Part shown: piece by piece, positions 58,901 to 64,000 of the stretch
Layout of the letters: each line of letters opens with the position of its first letter
Position numbering within the stretch: position 1 is the stretch's first letter
Assembly: GCA_020881915.1 (NCBI GenBank)
Contig: JAJFPB010000006.1
Location: 3,410,001-3,474,000 of the forward strand
DNA length: 64,000 nucleotides
Direction of reading: 5' to 3'
Origin: Paramyrothecium sp. XJ0827
Taxonomy: Eukaryota > Ascomycota > Sordariomycetes > Hypocreales > Stachybotryaceae
Program-made: the position numbers and the translations under genes
The notes under the pieces: generated by a model
Seen by the model: the letters and a program-made list of their open reading frames with translations, nothing else
Database searches by the model: none
What the model was told of the DNA's origin: nothing

Positions 58901-61900
58901 AGCAGTCCAACGCCCAGTCAGATTCTAAGATGCCCGCTGCCGTGATGTGTCTGTATGTGTGCGTGCGTGTGTGTGTGAGAGGAACCAAACATGGAGAAAG
59001 CGACGCCGCCAGTCGCTCAAACCTCGTGTCACCGACCCGATTCGTCCTCGGTGGCTGATGCTGACCAGCTGCCCGTCCGCGTCGGGCCTCCGTCCACTGC
59101 CATCTCATTTGTTCTGGAAAGATGGAAACGAACCCAGACACGGGCTGAGTGAGCTCAGCAGGCTGCAATCGAATGGCTGACACGGCTCTTTTCGCGCGCT
59201 GGAGCGCACCGCCCTGCCTCCGCCTTTCTGCAGTGCGTGCTGACGGCGGAGGCGGGAGGGGGGAACGACCACTTGCTACGCCGTATTGCATTGAGCCTCA
59301 GGGAAATCAAATCACATCTCTAATCGCCGCCCGTGTCGTGCCAAGCGTCCAAACGTTCCAGGCAGCACAGGAAAACAGATAAAACCAGGGTGTGTTGTGT
59401 TTGTGTTGGTGCGTCCGTGTCTACGCGTCTAGGTCTTATCACTGACCTGTTCGTAACGACCTGCTGGTTATCGCAAATCTCGCCATTCCCTCCCCGCCAT
59501 GGCTCACTTCACTTATCGGCTTCTCGCCCCCCCCTGACCCTTGGCCCCAGCCAGATCTATCTGCTGTGTTTCCTGCCTGCCCGATACAGCCAACAGCGCG
59601 GCAAGGGCTGTCTGTTCCTTAAGGCCCTCCCCCATGCCGTGCCATGCAGAAGCCCAGTCCAAGATGTCCCTGGTGGAGGATGGGCAGTGCGGTGCGGTGC
59701 GGTGCGGTACGGGTACGGATGCAGGCGCTGTATCGTCGATCCCATCACATGCAGCCCAGCTCCAGTTGCCTTCGTGGCCCGTCCTCCCCGCATTGTTTCC
59801 AAAAACCACATCTTCTTTTCCCCTCCCCACCCCTTTGTTGCGATGCATGAACGCGAAACCAAAACCGACGATGCTACGAAAACGCAAAAGGCGGGGAAAA
59901 TGCGTTTTTGTGGCGTGTGGGGGGTGGGCGCAAGATGTGTTTCCAATCCAGCCTTTTTTTACCTACCGAGACGGGACAAAAGCTCATCCTGGTTCGCACT
60001 TTAAAGAAAGGGCTTTCGGTGAGCGCGGGCAGTAGAGTTTAAACCCACATCCCTGTCGCTGGGCAGATAGTCTAGACGTGCTCTGATTGAAGCGTTAACT
60101 CCAAGAGGGATCCTCAACCGCTCGAATGGGCAGGTTCGCGAACAACCGAAAAACCGAAAGACCGAAATAGACCAGCCCAGCCCGGCCCAGCCCATGCCAA
60201 TACAGAGCAGAGCAGAAGCGTACGTACCCGTACAGCTCATCACGAACTTCCCAATGGTTGCACAATATGTGCTGCCGTCTATTCTTGCTTGCCGCCACCT
60301 ATCATGTTTCAGGGGTCCCCTCCACCTCGAACAGGCGCGACGGGGGAGCGCCCCATCCCTTTCAGCCTTCTTTCGTGTCTGTCCTCTGGGTGGCCTTTTT
60401 TGGCCCGGCCTATCAGAGCGGGTGCTAGCAGAGATTATCGCTGGCTCTAACGAAAGACTAAAACGGAGGATGGGGGGAGAGCAGACAGAGTATCAGGAGA
60501 CTCGGGTAGGTTCACTGGGGTCACCAGGGGCAGGCATTGGAATGGTTTCCCATGGCTCGCAAGTCTCGATTGAGTTCGACCCAAATGCCTGGGTCAGGAT
60601 CAGTCACGATCCCAAACTATGCGAAAATAACTTTGCGATACAGTTTCGTCTGCAAAAGCAAACGTCTTGTCTCGGACGGTCAGCCTCCCTGGGGCCGGGG
60701 CCGGCGGGGCACTCTCGAACCGTCCCGTTTCCCTTTGCTTGCCGAGGCTTTGTTTCTGTGCCATCCACGGAAGCATTTCGTTCTTTACCCCAAAAACGCG
60801 TGGTTTTTGGTTTATTTCCCAGTTTGCGTCTGCCATGTGGTTACTCCAAAAGGAGCCAGGTGACCGGTAGCCGCGAAAGACATGAGGGGAAGGGTTTTTT
60901 TCCTTTTAACCCACGATACCAAAAGAAGAAGCATTTGACTTGACCCGTCCCTTTTCGGGGGTGAAACACGTGAAGTGGCGGGCACGAGCATGACATGGCA
61001 GCGAGAGCCTAAGCAACGAAAAGAGTCATCCGATGCCCCCCCCCCCGCTGCGCACAAAGGCAACGCAACTCAAAGCAACGTGAACGCAAAGCAAAGCAGA
61101 GCACAGCAACCTGTCTTCTCTCGTTGGCTGACAACATCTCACATGCGGCAGCGTGACAGTTGCGCATGTCCATGTCCACGTCCTCATGGAACTCTCCATC
61201 GTACATAAGCGAAAACGACACCATCAAACTTCAATGTCACACGCTGCCGGAGAGGAATGTGGCCACTAGATGCACGCCCCGGTGCCAAGACCCCGGACTC
61301 AGGACCCCCCCCTGCCCCCAATCCACCACAGTACCCTCATTTTGTCGCTTTCCCCCCTCCGGATGTTCCCTGGGCATGCCTGTGATCGTGGAGTCAGGAA
61401 AGGAGTCAGGAGCCCATGGAAGACATGGACCCCTCCATCTGCCAAGACCACCCTTCTGGCCGGCCGGCCCTCCGCATCCCGTTCGTGGCGGCCGTCGGGG
61501 CGAATTCGCCCTGCACACCGAGACGCCAGCGAGGGTCCCCTCCTTGGCCTTTTTCGGTGTTTGTTGGTCCATCAATTCCATGGTGTCCTGTTCCTTCTCC
61601 TGCTTCCTTCTCCTGCTCCTCCTCCGGCTGTTATCATCGGTCCGGACATCCATCGCAAACAGCCGGGTCCAGCGTCCCGCCGCCGCCTGGTGCTAGCTGG
61701 CGATTTCGTTCATGGCAGCTCAGGGCCCCAGAAAAAAAAAGGTGAGGGAAAAGAATGAAAGAACCACATTTTTTCAAAAGCACCGCGGCCGAACAACAGC
61801 AAACACTCGGGGCCCCTTTCTCCACGCCGTCCCCATAGTTGCCATTCTTGGCGGTGGAGATGCCGAGGTGGTGATGGTGGTGGCGTGCAGCCGTCGTTGG

Positions 61901-63515
61901 ACAGCTCACGCAGATATGTATTCCTATTCCCACTTAGACAGCAACGAACGGAACCCGCAAACACCTGGTCTTACATACAGCAGTACAGTAATTGGCCATT
62001 CACCCAAGCCCACAGATTACAAGCCGACAATGCTCGGGTCTTAATTCCGCAGCTCTTGACATCATCCCGCCGCTCGAAAGCACAAGTCTTACATGGCTCA
62101 TTCAATGCAACGCAGCAGCAGAGACAAACCATTGCCCCAGCGTTTCGGTTTGGCCCGAGTCAAGCGGCGTCATAACTGCACGTAGCTGACACAAGACTCA
62201 ACGCCTCTATCTTCACCGTTTCAAACAATGATCGGCTGTCGTTCCCCCCTCCCTCTTCCCACCCGTAAGCAGCGCCCGTTTGATCGTCCACAACCACCCC
62301 CTGGGCCCGGAGCTTTTAGGTCGGGTCGGGTAGGATGAAGAGGGGGGCAATGGACCCTGCATTTCGCCCGGTCCGTGGCTCGTCGTCCTTGTCGCCACAG
62401 CGCCCGGCGCTCCATACAAGGGGGGGATCCAAGGGACCACAGAACCGTGATGTCATCTTGACTAGTGCACTCATCGCTGACGGCTCGCGCGCGCGCTTGC
62501 ATCTCGTCCGTCTGCCATTGACAGCTCGGAACAAGCCCGGAGCGAGTTAATCGTTGCTGCATATGGCGGACCCGGCGTTTCATTTGCTAATGTCAGCATG
62601 AACCTTCAACGAAAAGCTCAATCCCTTTAGAATTAGGGCCCCAGGGTTCATCGGCGAATAAGACGGCGCGGAATCGTGACGGCATCGTGAAGTAAAGTGC
62701 TTACAACGACGTCATTCCCCCCGCTGCGTAGGTCAAGAAAACGCCAAGCGATCGCATTCAAGATTCCCATTCCAACGCACTAGCCATGCAGGAACCTCCT
62801 ATGCGCGCAGCTCGTCGTCATCCGCACTCCGAATGTGGCTCTCCTCGCCTGTGGTTTCCACACGAATAGAACCAGGCTAACGTCTCGGCACCTGCGAGAT
62901 CGAGATGCCATTTACAATTCCCCATCCCTCGTAGTTCTGGGCAAGCGAACTATGACTGATGAGATCTCTTAGATCTCATCAAACCTGATCTCAGACAGTT
63001 TCTCGCATCTAACACCGAGACAGCCTCTCACGTGTGAATAACATCATATCGCCGCTCGTGTCTGAGCCAAGCACATACACCCGCCAATTGGAAATCGCCG
63101 GCTTCCAGTCATTCGTTCGTAATGTCTCATGCAAGTGTAGCGGCCCACGGACGATGACGACTTGAAGCTTGCGTGCTCCAGCCACAAAAGCTATTCCGGT
63201 GGATTGCCCATCCTCCCACTATTGTGTATGAATTGCTGAAATCATAAGGTGCGAATAGCTTCAAATGCGATCCAGGGTTCCATCGTTAAATCACAGCGAA
63301 CTCTGTTATTCCATATTTATCACTTGATCTTGAAGAAGAATGTAAAGATAAGCTTTGAATTCTGCATTGCCCATCACGGTAGGCAAGATGCAAACCTTGA
63401 CGGCCAGAAGAGTACACGCCTCGCAATGGTTTCTGACACCAGCCGAGATTCCATGAATCAACAAGTGTCAGGACTGTGCCTTCGTCGTGACTTGATAATC
63501 ACTTCGTAGCCGCCA
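55975..63515. other. 7.5-kb gene-poor region
   Basis: No supportable gene on either strand despite many frames. It contains simple repeats: a GCGGT run at 59687-59709, GGCCTGGACT and GGACCT runs near 58.0 and 58.68 kb, and poly-C near 61.03 kb. A perfect 10-bp inverted repeat with a 3-bp spacer lies at 62958-62980. Confidence 0.5.
62958..62980. repeat. Perfect 10-bp inverted repeat
   Basis: GATGAGATCT is followed by CTT and then AGATCTCATC. It has no T-tract, so a terminator-like role is not indicated; it could be a dimeric protein-binding site or chance. Confidence 0.6.
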
Positions 63516-64000
63516 TGAAGCTCAGCGTGCTCCCCATCACATTTGCGTTCGCTCTGGTCACCACCGCCATCGACATCGATCCCTCCCTCCCCGACGGCGT
63601 CTACTCCGTCCACCCCGACCCGTCCAGCCCGGGCCGCGTCCTGCACAGGCGCTTCGTCACCGGCGACCCGGAGACGGACCACTAGTACCGCAGCCGCACC
63701 CTCCGGGAGTCCGTCCCCATCGCCGCCGGCAAGCTCTTCTGCCGCGCCGACGGCGACGGTGCCGCCCGGCGCAACCGCACCCTGGACGTCGGCGACTACC
63801 ACGCCGCCGTCAGCGCGCTCTTCGAGGCGCCCCTCTTCTGATGCCCGACCCGTTCGCGCGCTACGCCCTGCACGGCTCCGCCGTCGCCTATGTCTGCAAC
63901 CTGCGCGGGCGCAACCCGGCCTCGCTGCTCGAGTACATGGCTGCCATGGCCGAGGCCGACGCGCGCTGCGGCGAGGGTGTCGCGGCCAAGCGCACCATGG
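63516..64000 (+). pseudogene. Disrupted small secreted protein gene (partial at right edge)
   Basis: The ATG at 63516 opens a signal peptide (about residues 1-18) and a Pro/Asp-rich start. An in-frame TAG at 63684-63686 interrupts a frame that otherwise continues with LRESVPIAAGKLFCRADGDG and the DYHAAVSALFEA block to a TGA near 63841. A different frame then carries ARYALHGSAVAYVCNLRGRN and continues to the window edge. I recall the SAVAYVCN-type segment from fungal small secreted proteins. The stop and the frame change point to a pseudogene; no intron fits both breaks. The DNA is very GC-rich compared with the spacer before it. Assembly error at a difficult GC-rich stretch is the alternative. 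Confidence 0.55.

Overview
This window is nuclear DNA of a filamentous ascomycete, most likely a Sordariomycete; I cannot name the species. The evidence is short spliceosomal introns (about 50-80 nt) with GTRNGT donors, CTAAC/CTAAT branch sites and YAG acceptors, no operons, long intergenic spacers, and fungus-specific families such as DUF3292, gEgh16-like secreted proteins, DUF1264 and a GT32-like glycosyltransferase. No rRNA, tRNA, CRISPR array or intact transposon was recognised.

Left part (1-20 kb), sparse: the first exon of a gEgh16/Mas-type secreted protein at the left edge, a four-exon DUF1264 (oil-body-associated-protein-like) gene at 2.5-3.3 kb, and a two-exon conserved protein of unknown function at 8.2-10.0 kb with G-rich and 8-bp tandem repeats in its upstream region. 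About 10 kb follow without a supportable gene.

Middle accessory block (20-42 kb): a Gfo/Idh/MocA oxidoreductase, three minus-strand paralogues (A, B, C) of a small secreted protein family, a GT32-like glycosyltransferase and a decayed polytopic membrane protein gene between B and C, a secreted type-B carboxylesterase, and a multi-exon secreted protein combining a jacalin-like lectin domain with an aerolysin-like domain and an acidic Pro-rich repeat tail. The spacers contain degenerate repeats, and the upstream regions of A and B are related, as expected of a duplicating accessory region. The main discovery is that A, B and C each carry, at the same codon, what reads as a spliceosomal twin intron (stwintron): an internal intron sitting between nt 1 and nt 2 of the donor of an external intron. 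Only this reading joins the conserved last exon in frame in all three genes. All three also have a TATA box 111-118 bp before the ATG.

Right part (42-64 kb), more conserved genes: a DUF3292 membrane protein, a metallo-beta-lactamase-fold protein with an N-terminal zinc-ribbon-like CxxC pair, a small conserved two-exon protein with a NAGNAG acceptor, a Golgi-type glycosyltransferase-like type II membrane protein and a 94-aa conserved protein. A 7.5-kb spacer follows, and at the right edge lies a secreted-protein gene broken by an in-frame stop and a frameshift.

The genes do not form an obvious pathway. The accessory block groups secreted products (small cysteine-containing proteins, esterase, lectin/pore-forming-like protein) that could act outside the cell; this grouping is inference.
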